From: CAYJIL01 sp964370235
GTDB lineage: Bacteria > Bacteroidota > Bacteroidia > Bacteroidales > Rikenellaceae
Direction: 5' to 3'
Length of the DNA stretch: 39,191 nucleotides
Assembly: GCA_964370235.1 (NCBI GenBank)
Contig: CAYJIL010000006.1
Span: 1 to 39,191 of the forward strand
Positions 32,194 to 39,191 of this stretch are shown here, one piece after another (position 1 is the stretch's first letter; every line of letters begins with the position of its first letter). Position numbers and translations under genes: made by a program. The notes beneath the pieces are model-generated. The model saw only the letters and a program-made list of their open reading frames with translations. It was not told the DNA's origin and did not search any database.

Positions 32194-33237
32194 ATGAGCG
32201 AAAATACAGGTATAGGTTTCTTTGAACGTTACCTAACAGTGTGGGTAGCACTATGTATTGTAGTGGGTATTTTGGTGGGGCAATATATGCCTAGTGTACC
32301 AGAATTTTTGGGTAAGTTTGAGTATGCCAATGTGTCGATACCAGTAGCAGTTCTCATTTGGTTAATGATATACCCAATGATGCTAAAGGTAGACTTTAAG
32401 AGTGTAAAAGATGTTGGTAAACGCCCCAAAGGTGTTCTCATCACTTGTGTCACAAACTGGCTCATCAAGCCATTTACCATGTTTGGTATCTCGTGGTTCT
32501 TCTTTAACGTAGTATTCAAAACTTGGATTCCGCTTGATTTGGCAAACGAGTACCTTGCAGGTGCAGTTTTGCTAGGTGCTGCGCCATGTACAGCAATGGT
32601 ATTTGTGTGGAGCCACCTAACAAAAGGCGATGCCTCATACACATTGGTGCAGGTGGCAGTTAACGACCTCATTATTCTAGTTGCATTTGTGCCTATTGTT
32701 GCTCTGTTGCTAGGTGTTGGTGGTGTTGTAATTCCTTGGGATACACTTTTGCTATCGGTAGTGCTTTTTGTGGTAATTCCGCTTGTGGCTGGTGTTGCTA
32801 CACGTACATCGGTAGTAAAGAACAAAGGTATCGAATACTTTAACAATACATTTGTTAAGAAGTTCGATAACACTACAATAATGGGTTTGTTACTAACGCT
32901 TATTATCCTGTTCTCTTTTCAAGGCGAGAAGATTGTTAATAACCCTCTACACATTGGGCTAATTGCAGTACCGCTAATTATTCAAACCGTTCTCATCTTC
33001 TTTGTTGCATACATTTGGGCAAAGGCGGCAAAGCTACCACACAGTGTGGCTGCTCCTGCTGGTATGATTGGTGCAAGTAACTTTTTTGAGTTGGCAGTGG
33101 CAGTGGCAATATCGCTGTTTGGTCTCGACTCGGGAGCAGCTCTTGCTACGGTTGTAGGGGTATTGGTTGAGGTTCCGATAATGTTGATGTTGGTTAAAAT
33201 AGCAAATAATACACGTAGTTGGTTTCCTTATAAATAA
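32194..33237 (+). CDS. Acr3-family arsenite efflux transporter
   Basis: This 347-residue inner-membrane protein with ten predicted helices exports As(III). Diagnostic Acr3 segments are WLMIYPMMLKVDF, NWLIKPFTMF, LLGAAPCTAMVFVWS with the essential cysteine, NFFELAVAVAISLFG and the terminal VGVLVEVPIML. It lies 29 bases after arsC and 8 bases before the flavoprotein gene, consistent with one transcript. It is the bile-acid/arsenite-permease superfamily type, not the E. coli ArsB type. No ArsA-like ATPase or ArsD is encoded. Confidence 0.95.
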   Translation: MSENTGIGFFERYLTVWVALCIVVGILVGQYMPSVPEFLGKFEYANVSIPVAVLIWLMIYPMMLKVDFKSVKDVGKRPKGVLITCVTNWLIKPFTMFGISWFFFNVVFKTWIPLDLANEYLAGAVLLGAAPCTAMVFVWSHLTKGDASYTLVQVAVNDLIILVAFVPIVALLLGVGGVVIPWDTLLLSVVLFVVIPLVAGVATRTSVVKNKGIEYFNNTFVKKFDNTTIMGLLLTLIILFSFQGEKIVNNPLHIGLIAVPLIIQTVLIFFVAYIWAKAAKLPHSVAAPAGMIGASNFFELAVAVAISLFGLDSGAALATVVGVLVEVPIMLMLVKIANNTRSWFPYK

Positions 33238-33245
33238 AAAAAGAT

Positions 33246-34871
33246 ATGAAAATAGTTGTTATTGGTGCAGTAGCGGCAGGTACATCTGTTATTGCAAAAG
33301 CTAGACGTAATAGCGAAGAGGCACAAATTGTAGCCTATACATCGGGTGGCGATATTAGTTATTCGGGTTGTGGTATTCCATACTATGTTGGCGAAGATTA
33401 CATTCAGCGTGGTAATCTAACTCCTCGTGATGCCGCATGGTTTGAGAGTCGTTTTAACATGAAAATGAATATTTTTCATAAAGTACTCTCGGTTGACACT
33501 GCTGCCAAGACTATCGAAATACAAAATGAACAAACGGGCGAAATATTTACCGATAGCTACGATAAACTAGTTGTAACTACGGGTGCTCGTCCACGCAAAA
33601 TAGAGTTCGAGCGTGATAACATATTTTATGTTCGTGACGTAAATAGTGGTGATTCTATCAAGAATTTTATCGCACAGCACAAACCTGCCAAAGCGTTAAT
33701 CATTGGTTCGGGTTATATTGGCATGGAGATGGCAGAAAATCTGTCGCACCTAGGTCTCGAAGTAACAATGGTTGAGATGGGCGACAAGGTTGGGCGCATC
33801 GATGCCTCTATGAGTAAATATGTCGAGCAATACCTAACAAAAAAAGGTGTTCGTTTGATTTTGGGCGATTCAATTGATACTATTTCGGCCGATGGTCACG
33901 AGGTTGTAACAAAAGGTGGTGTAACCATTAACACCGATATAATTATTGCAGCTATTGGTGTTACTCCTAACGTAGAGTTTCTTGCACCTACGGGCATCAA
34001 ACTAGGCGCAGGTGGTGCAATAAGCACAAATAAATACCTAGAAACATCAATTGCCGATGTCTATGCAGCAGGAGACTGTGCAACAGCATACTCTTTGCAA
34101 ACGGGCGATGAGGTTTATATCCCAATGGGGTCGACAGCCAACAAGATGGGGCGCATTTTGGGCGATCGCCTAACGGGTGGTAGCCTAGAGTTTAAAGGTG
34201 TGCTTGGTACAGCTATCTTCAAAATATTTGATATGGCAGTTGCTAGCACGGGGCTAAGCGAGGAACAATCGTTGGCTAAGGGTTACGACATCGAAGTAAT
34301 TTATAACATCAAGCCAAACCAAACCGAATACCTATCTACATCGTCACAAATGGTGATAAAAGCCATTGCCGACCGAGCTAGTAAAAAGATTTTGGGTGTC
34401 GAGATTGTTGGTTATGGTGGTGTTGACAAACGCATCGATGTTTTTGCAACGCTCATTACTTTGGGTGCTACGGTCGATCAACTTTTCCATCTAGACTTGG
34501 GCTATGCTCCACCGTTCTCTACCACAAAAGACCCAGTTCACTATACGGGTATGATTCTCGATAATGCTATTACCAAAAGGGCAAAAATTATTCAAGCCCA
34601 AGAGGTTGCAGCACATCACGATAATTATGTAGTGATTGACGTGCGCAAAGGTAGCCAATATGACAATGGTCATGTCGATGGAGCAGTAAATATTCCGCTA
34701 AAGCAATTGCGTGGCAAAGTGGGAGAGTTCGATAAAAACGCAAAATTTGTTACCTACTGCAACAAAGGTGTAACGGGTAATATGGCTCAAAATATCCTGA
34801 TTAATGCAGGTCTCGATGTTTGTAACTTGTCGGGTGGTTATAAGAATTACAGTACAATAATAAAAAAGTAA
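33246..34871 (+). CDS. CoA-disulfide reductase-like flavoprotein with C-terminal rhodanese domain
   Basis: This 541-residue cytoplasmic protein has FAD- and NAD(P)H-binding Rossmann motifs (VIGAVAAG at the N-terminus; IIGSGYIGME near 160-170) and the single redox cysteine Cys42 in SYSGCGIPYY, typical of CoA-disulfide reductases and related NADH oxidases. Residues from about 445 form a rhodanese domain with VIDVRKGSQYDNGHVDGA and active-site Cys in TYCNKGVTG. It may supply reduced low-molecular-weight thiols or handle persulfides; in an arsenic operon that would favour formation of exportable thiol complexes. This role is inferred. Confidence 0.88.
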   Translation: MKIVVIGAVAAGTSVIAKARRNSEEAQIVAYTSGGDISYSGCGIPYYVGEDYIQRGNLTPRDAAWFESRFNMKMNIFHKVLSVDTAAKTIEIQNEQTGEIFTDSYDKLVVTTGARPRKIEFERDNIFYVRDVNSGDSIKNFIAQHKPAKALIIGSGYIGMEMAENLSHLGLEVTMVEMGDKVGRIDASMSKYVEQYLTKKGVRLILGDSIDTISADGHEVVTKGGVTINTDIIIAAIGVTPNVEFLAPTGIKLGAGGAISTNKYLETSIADVYAAGDCATAYSLQTGDEVYIPMGSTANKMGRILGDRLTGGSLEFKGVLGTAIFKIFDMAVASTGLSEEQSLAKGYDIEVIYNIKPNQTEYLSTSSQMVIKAIADRASKKILGVEIVGYGGVDKRIDVFATLITLGATVDQLFHLDLGYAPPFSTTKDPVHYTGMILDNAITKRAKIIQAQEVAAHHDNYVVIDVRKGSQYDNGHVDGAVNIPLKQLRGKVGEFDKNAKFVTYCNKGVTGNMAQNILINAGLDVCNLSGGYKNYSTIIKK

Positions 34872-34882
34872 ACCTATACAAA

Positions 34883-35623
34883 ATGAAAAATGTAAGAAAG
34901 CTGATGCTGTTTGCTGTTTTGGCAGTTATGGCATTTAGTTGCTCGGCAGAGAGCGCCTCTACCAAAGAGCAACTAGCCAATGCCAAAGACGAAGGCAAGA
35001 CAGTGTTGGTGGTTGTGAGTGATAGTAACACAAGCAGTGATAACCTAAAATCGTTGGCTCAATCAACAGCTACCGATTTGGGTAATGTATCGGTAATTGA
35101 GATGAATCGTGACGATGAGGCTAACAGCGAGCTAGTGGCCGAGTATAGACTTAGCGGCGCACCAATGCCCCTGCTACTTGTATTCTCTGACAAAGGACTT
35201 TTGATGGGTGGTATGATAGAGGAGCAGGCAACTGCCGAGGCTATCGAGAACGCTATCCCTACGCCTAAGTCTAGCGAGATAAGCTATGCTATTAGCCAAG
35301 GACAACCAGTTATTGCGGTAGTTTCTAACAGCGAATTCAAGAGCAATAAATCGGCACTAGAGCTATGCCAACAAACGGTGAGCGAAATAGACGCAGGTGC
35401 AGCAATAGTTTTGGTTGATACGGCAGATGCTAACGAAGCAAGGCTAATTAAGCAGTTTAGTATTGCCGATGGTATTAGCGACACACACATTGTGACAATC
35501 AATACTCAAGGCATGTTGACAGGTAGTTTTGATTCGCTACCAACAAAAGAGGAGCTTCTATCGGCAGCAACACATGTGCAGCAAACAGGCTGCTCATCGG
35601 GTTGTGGTCCATCATGTAAATAA
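34883..35623 (+). CDS. Lipoprotein with two thioredoxin-like domains and a CxxxCxxxC tail
   Basis: I do not recognise a named family. The 246-residue protein has a lipobox MAFSC (Cys20), two tandem thioredoxin-like segments (about 27-127 and 132-226; each with a VLVVVSDS/VIAVVSNS strand and a later loop), and no CxxC in either. The C-terminus ends with CSSGCGPSC, cysteines at 237, 241 and 245. The fold assignment is by strand pattern only. It starts 11 bases after the flavoprotein gene and ends the main ars transcript just before a terminator. A metalloid-binding or -delivering surface protein is possible but unproven. Confidence 0.6.
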   Translation: MKNVRKLMLFAVLAVMAFSCSAESASTKEQLANAKDEGKTVLVVVSDSNTSSDNLKSLAQSTATDLGNVSVIEMNRDDEANSELVAEYRLSGAPMPLLLVFSDKGLLMGGMIEEQATAEAIENAIPTPKSSEISYAISQGQPVIAVVSNSEFKSNKSALELCQQTVSEIDAGAAIVLVDTADANEARLIKQFSIADGISDTHIVTINTQGMLTGSFDSLPTKEELLSAATHVQQTGCSSGCGPSCK

Positions 35624-35646
35624 TATTGCATTGTAACTTAATAATA

Positions 35647-35684
35647 AGGGGCGATATGTAGTAATTGCTATCTCCCCTATTTTT
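35647..35684 (+). terminator. Intrinsic terminator of the main ars operon
   Basis: AGGGGCGATA pairs with TATCTCCCCT (one mismatch) around a 12-base loop and is followed by ATTTTT. It sets the permease gene apart as a separate transcription unit. Confidence 0.75.
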
Positions 35685-35696
35685 AAATAATTAATG

Positions 35697-35712
35697 TTCG
35701 TTAAATTACGAA
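35697..35712. promoter_or_regulatory. Putative ArsR operator, copy 3 (permease gene)
   Basis: TTCG-TTAAATTA-CGAA lies 17 bases before the permease start and 13 bases after the preceding terminator's T-run. It shares the exact half-sites and spacing of the other two copies. Confidence 0.65.
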
Positions 35713-35728
35713 TTTAAATAAAATTAAT

Positions 35729-36697
35729 ATGATACAAAGATTTGCCGATTGGTTGGTGTACGATACTTTTGGGTTGATTGATGGCACACCGCTAGGGGAG
35801 GCTATAAATTTCTTCTTTTATGATACCATAAAAATTCTTATCCTTCTATTTTTGATAAGTGCTATTATGGGGGTAGTTAATGCATATTTCCCTATCGATA
35901 GACTTCGCAACTATCTTACTTCAAACAAACTATATGGTTTTCAATATCTTTTAGCAGCTATTTTTGGTGCTATCACACCATTTTGTAGTTGTTCGTCTAT
36001 CCCTTTGTTTATTGGTTTTGTAAAGGGTGGTATTCCGCTAGGTGTGACACTCGCTTTCTTAATAACTTCGCCACTAGTTAACGAGGTTGCAATTGCAATG
36101 TTCCTTGGTGCATTTGGAGTAAAGCCAACGCTTATATATGCAGTGTCGGGTATTTTGTTGGGTGCTGTTGGAGGTCTTATTCTAGAGCGTTTTAAACTAG
36201 AGCGTTATCTAAGCCCATGGGTGCAGCAAATTCAGGCACAAGCCGAAGTTGAGCGCATTGAGTGGGAGGCCGAAAAGTTAACATTTGCACAAAGAATACC
36301 TGCCATCCTACAAGATGCATGGGGTATTGTTCGCTCGGTTCTTTTGTATGTAATCATAGGTATTGGTATTGGCGCCGTTATTCACGGTTATGTGCCCGAG
36401 AACTTCTTTGCAGAGCATCTTGCTGCCGATAAATGGTATAGTGTGCCATTGGCAGTTGTGTTAGCTGTCCCAATGTATGCAAATGCAGCAGGTATTGTTC
36501 CTGTTATTCAGGTGTTTGTAGCCAAGGGAGTGCCGCTAGGTACGGCTATTGCTTTTATGATGGCGGTTGTAGGTTTGTCGCTTCCCGAGGCAACACTGCT
36601 AAAGAAAGTAATGACTTGGCGATTAATCGCTATATTCTTTGGAACAGTAACAATATCTATTATAGCACTAGGCTATCTATATAACTGGATCTTGTAA
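35729..36697 (+). CDS. ArsP/DUF318-type permease
   Basis: This 322-residue inner-membrane permease has eight or so predicted helices and the family signature TPFCSCSSIP, whose paired cysteines are those implicated in trivalent organoarsenical binding in ArsP. LITSPLVNEVAIAMFLGAFG and VPMYANAAGIVPVIQ are further DUF318 segments. A charged cytoplasmic loop lies near residues 155-190. Known members export methyl- or aromatic arsenicals; some relatives move copper or zinc, so the substrate is only likely. It has its own operator copy and its own terminator downstream, so it forms a separate unit of the proposed ArsR regulon. Confidence 0.85.
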   Translation: MIQRFADWLVYDTFGLIDGTPLGEAINFFFYDTIKILILLFLISAIMGVVNAYFPIDRLRNYLTSNKLYGFQYLLAAIFGAITPFCSCSSIPLFIGFVKGGIPLGVTLAFLITSPLVNEVAIAMFLGAFGVKPTLIYAVSGILLGAVGGLILERFKLERYLSPWVQQIQAQAEVERIEWEAEKLTFAQRIPAILQDAWGIVRSVLLYVIIGIGIGAVIHGYVPENFFAEHLAADKWYSVPLAVVLAVPMYANAAGIVPVIQVFVAKGVPLGTAIAFMMAVVGLSLPEATLLKKVMTWRLIAIFFGTVTISIIALGYLYNWIL

Positions 36698-36721
36698 CAA
36701 TTAATAAACATACATGCAAGT

Positions 36722-36764
36722 AGTGGGCTGGCTCTCTTTTGGGAGCTGCCCACTTTTGTTTTTT
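36722..36764 (+). terminator. Intrinsic terminator after the permease gene
   Basis: AGTGGGC pairs with GCCCACT, extended by imperfect GGCTC/GAGC pairing near the loop, and is followed by TTTTG and a longer T-run. Confidence 0.78.
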
Positions 36765-36834
36765 AGCTATTAGCGTATAACTAAAATTAAGGTAGAATTT
36801 GTTGAAGAACAATAATTTTTAGCCCACTTTTATT

Positions 36835-36842
36835 TATATTTG
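36835..36842 (+). promoter_or_regulatory. -7 box of the GH78 gene
   Basis: TATATTTG matches TAnnTTTG, 63 bases before the start codon. No standard -33 element is obvious. Confidence 0.5.
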
Positions 36843-36905
36843 CATGTTAACTACCCCCGACAGCTTGTAAATTATAAGTATTACATATAACCTAAACTTA
36901 AAACT

Positions 36906-39146
36906 ATGCAAAAAATCTTTGTTTTGCTATCAGTGTTCATTACCCTTAGTGGTATTTTGAATGCCCAAATCATAGCACCATCCGTTACACCAAAGGCTGG
37001 TGAATGGCTAGCATATAGTGCTAGTATTTCGCTTGCCGATTCGCCCAAAGATATTGAGTTGCGCATTGCTGCTGACTCAAAGTATTGGCTATGGGTAAAT
37101 AGCGAACTACAAGTGATTGAGGGTGCTTTGAAACGTGGCCCAAACCATAACGATACCTATTGTGATGTACTAAGTGATGGCAAATATGGTTTCGATAAAG
37201 GTGTAAACGATGTTGCTATCTTGGTGTGGTATTTTGGCAAAGATGGCTTTAGCCACCGCAATTCGCCCACGGCAGGAATGAGCTTCGAGATTGAAGTTGA
37301 TGGCAAAACCTTGCAAACAAATTCTTTGTGGAGAGTTGCCAAGCATGCACAACTAAGCCCTATTACACAAGGCGAGCAGCCAAACTACCGATTGTCTGAA
37401 TCAAATATTCGATTTGATGCAAGAGAGAGTTTCGATTTTATTAATTTGCATTCCAATTCTGTAAAACCCAATCTCGATGAGCAGCCTTGGCAAAAGCCAG
37501 TCATCATCGATTTTGAGCAAGGTGGTTGGGGTAAGCTGGTCGATCGCCCAATTCCACAATGGCGAGACTATGGCATAAAGAGCTATAAATCGGTAAGATA
37601 TAATAGCGATAGTACACAAATTATAGCACAACTACCATATAACTGCCACGTTACGCCATACTTCAAAATAAAAGCATCGGCAGGTGATACGATAGATATT
37701 CGTACCGATAACTACCGTGGTGGTAGCGAACCCAACGTATATGCTCAGTACATTACACGTGATGGAGAACAAGAGTTTGAGTGCTTGGGTTGGATGAATG
37801 GTCACGAGGTAGTTTACTCGCTTCCCAAAGGCGTTGAACTACTAGAGCTAGGTTATCGAGAAACGGGTTATGATAGCGACTTTGCAGGTAGCTTTGTGTG
37901 TGATAATATGGCTCTAAATACTCTATGGAGCAAAGCACAACGCACCCTTTATGTAACCATGCGTGACACCTATATGGATTGTCCCGACCGAGAGCGAGCA
38001 CAGTGGTGGGGCGATGTTGTTAATGAACTGTACGAGGCGTTTTATGCTCTCGACTCTCGTGCGCACTTACTTACACGAAAAGGTGTGCGAGAGTTGATGG
38101 ATTGGCAGCGCAAAGATGGCACAATCTACTCACCCGTGCCATCGGGTGCGTGGGGTAACGAACTCCCAATGCAGATGTTGGCAAGTGTTGGATATTATGG
38201 CTTTTGGTCATATTACATGGGAACAGGCGATAAAGAGACAATCGAGTATGTGTTTAACAAAGTAAAAAAGTATTTAGATGTATGGCAATTAGACGATAGT
38301 GGCTTTGTTGTTCCACGTGCAGGTGGCTGGACTTGGGGCGACTGGGGCGAGAACAAAGACATGTATCTGCTATATCAGTTATGGTACTTAATTGCGCTCG
38401 ATGGCTACAAAGAGATGGCAAACTTGATGGACGAACCCTTGCAAGAGCAGTGGGCACAAAAGCGTGGCGAGACCATTCGCAAGGAGTTTCACGAGCGATA
38501 TTGGCAAGGTACACACTATCAATCGCCCGACTACACTGCTTTGCCCGACGACCGAGCCCAAGCCCTAGCAGTAGTTGCAGGTGTTGCACCCAAAAGCGTT
38601 CATCCCGAACTTAGAAAGTTCTTTAAAAACAATTTTCACGCTAGTCCCTACATGGAAAAATATGTGCTTGAATCACTATGCATGATGGGGTATTATCAAG
38701 ATGCGATGGATCGCATGCAATTACGCTATGGAGCAATGATCGAGTCTCCTTTATCAACCCTTTGGGAGGGCTGGGGAATTGGTGGTGCTGGCTTTGGTGG
38801 TGGCAGCTACAACCATGCTTGGAGTGGTGGCCCACTCACAGTTCTGAGTAGTTACATTGCAGGAATTAGACCTATTACACCTGCCTTTGAGAGTTTTTTG
38901 GTTAACCCAAACATTGGAAATTTGAATTTTATAAATGCAGTTGTTCCAATGCTCGATGGGCAAGAGGTACGAGTTTCAATCAACCATTCAGCACAAAATT
39001 ATTCGCTAGACCTTTGGGTGCCCAAAGGCAGGAGAGCAACAGTTGCAATACCAAATGGCTATTCCCAAATGACTATTAATGGCAAATTAAAAGAGAACAT
39101 GTCCCAGCTAGATAGCGGTAATTGGGAAATTGAATTTTTAAAATGA
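36906..39146 (+). CDS. Secreted GH78 alpha-L-rhamnosidase
   Basis: This 746-residue enzyme has a signal peptide ending near LNA-Q (20) and should remove terminal alpha-L-rhamnose by an inverting mechanism. The N-terminal beta-sandwich region (about 30-330) leads into an (alpha/alpha)6 catalytic barrel (about 335-660) with the GH78 signature DCPDRERAQWWGD at 358-370, TWGDWGENKDMY, and SPLSTLWEGWG in which the glutamate is the candidate general base. A C-terminal beta-sandwich (about 670-746) follows. The gene is isolated from the SusC/D locus by about 14 kb and stands alone with its own promoter. Whether it serves that locus cannot be told. Confidence 0.93.
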   Translation: MQKIFVLLSVFITLSGILNAQIIAPSVTPKAGEWLAYSASISLADSPKDIELRIAADSKYWLWVNSELQVIEGALKRGPNHNDTYCDVLSDGKYGFDKGVNDVAILVWYFGKDGFSHRNSPTAGMSFEIEVDGKTLQTNSLWRVAKHAQLSPITQGEQPNYRLSESNIRFDARESFDFINLHSNSVKPNLDEQPWQKPVIIDFEQGGWGKLVDRPIPQWRDYGIKSYKSVRYNSDSTQIIAQLPYNCHVTPYFKIKASAGDTIDIRTDNYRGGSEPNVYAQYITRDGEQEFECLGWMNGHEVVYSLPKGVELLELGYRETGYDSDFAGSFVCDNMALNTLWSKAQRTLYVTMRDTYMDCPDRERAQWWGDVVNELYEAFYALDSRAHLLTRKGVRELMDWQRKDGTIYSPVPSGAWGNELPMQMLASVGYYGFWSYYMGTGDKETIEYVFNKVKKYLDVWQLDDSGFVVPRAGGWTWGDWGENKDMYLLYQLWYLIALDGYKEMANLMDEPLQEQWAQKRGETIRKEFHERYWQGTHYQSPDYTALPDDRAQALAVVAGVAPKSVHPELRKFFKNNFHASPYMEKYVLESLCMMGYYQDAMDRMQLRYGAMIESPLSTLWEGWGIGGAGFGGGSYNHAWSGGPLTVLSSYIAGIRPITPAFESFLVNPNIGNLNFINAVVPMLDGQEVRVSINHSAQNYSLDLWVPKGRRATVAIPNGYSQMTINGKLKENMSQLDSGNWEIEFLK

Positions 39147-39191
39147 TAAACAACCATACACCAATTTAACAGTGCTGGTAAAACAAGCAAC

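Noticed and set aside
32229..32873. 214-codon open frame on the minus strand
   Set aside because: It is antisense to the well-supported Acr3 gene, and its translation is low-complexity and resembles no protein I know.
17822..36764. Terminator hairpins as a dispersed repeat family or invertible promoters
   Set aside because: The stems differ in sequence from one another and are followed by T-runs at gene ends; no matching inverted repeats flank any promoter.

Overview
The window looks like a chromosomal scaffold from an anaerobic Bacteroidales bacterium, probably metagenome-derived because it contains a run of exactly 100 Ns. Evidence: SusC/SusD genes, repeated TTG-N19-21-TAnnTTTG promoters (the Bacteroidetes -33/-7 type), Bacteroidales families (DUF4293, DUF4831, TIGR02757), lipoproteins with short lipoboxes, and a 4Fe-4S/PAS sensor. 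I see no rRNA, tRNA, insertion sequence, phage or CRISPR array.

Layout. (1) 30-4390, minus strand: a packed housekeeping operon (DUF4293, SulP anion transporter, LolD-type ATPase, TIGR02757 protein, TrmN6). (2) 4597-6631: rpmH and pfkA on plus, each with a terminator, and a cold-shock gene on minus. (3) 6731-8698: a redox-sensor pair, a 2x[4Fe-4S]-PAS protein and a SpoIIE-type phosphatase. The sensor resembles sensory [FeFe]-hydrogenases with the H-cluster domain removed. (4) 9019-23091: a glycan-use locus with two tandem six-hairpin glycosidase paralogues, SusC, SusD, a secreted GDPD-like/alkaline phosphatase fusion, a SIMPL protein and a GH29 fucosidase. (5) 23245-25779: DUF4831, folP and the c-di-AMP cyclase cdaA. 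(6) 25843-28168, minus strand: a Card1/Can2-like CARF-nuclease gene apparently co-transcribed with a PagL-like outer-membrane lipid A deacylase gene. (7) 28304-29511: DUF3859 and exonuclease III. (8) 29652-36697: a ten-gene arsenic locus. (9) 36906-39146: a secreted GH78 rhamnosidase.

How the genes work together. The arsenic locus combines sensing (ArsR), arsenate reduction (thioredoxin-type ArsC), arsenite export (Acr3), a second permease of the ArsP/DUF318 type, an ArsF/ArsG-like pair, two small CxxC proteins, a CoA-disulfide-reductase/rhodanese flavoprotein and an undescribed lipoprotein with a CxxxCxxxC tail. Three copies of an inverted repeat TTCG-N8-CGAA lie upstream of arsR, the arsF-like gene and the permease gene. 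The arsR copy exactly encloses the -7 box, so this is most simply the ArsR operator and defines a small regulon.

The most interesting items are that operator/regulon, a possible trans-membrane thiol relay in the ars operon, the CARF-nuclease/PagL gene pair without a visible CRISPR system, the H-cluster-less hydrogenase-like sensor, the phosphodiesterase-phosphatase fusion in the glycan locus, and the evidence that the 100-N gap really hides about 276 bases.
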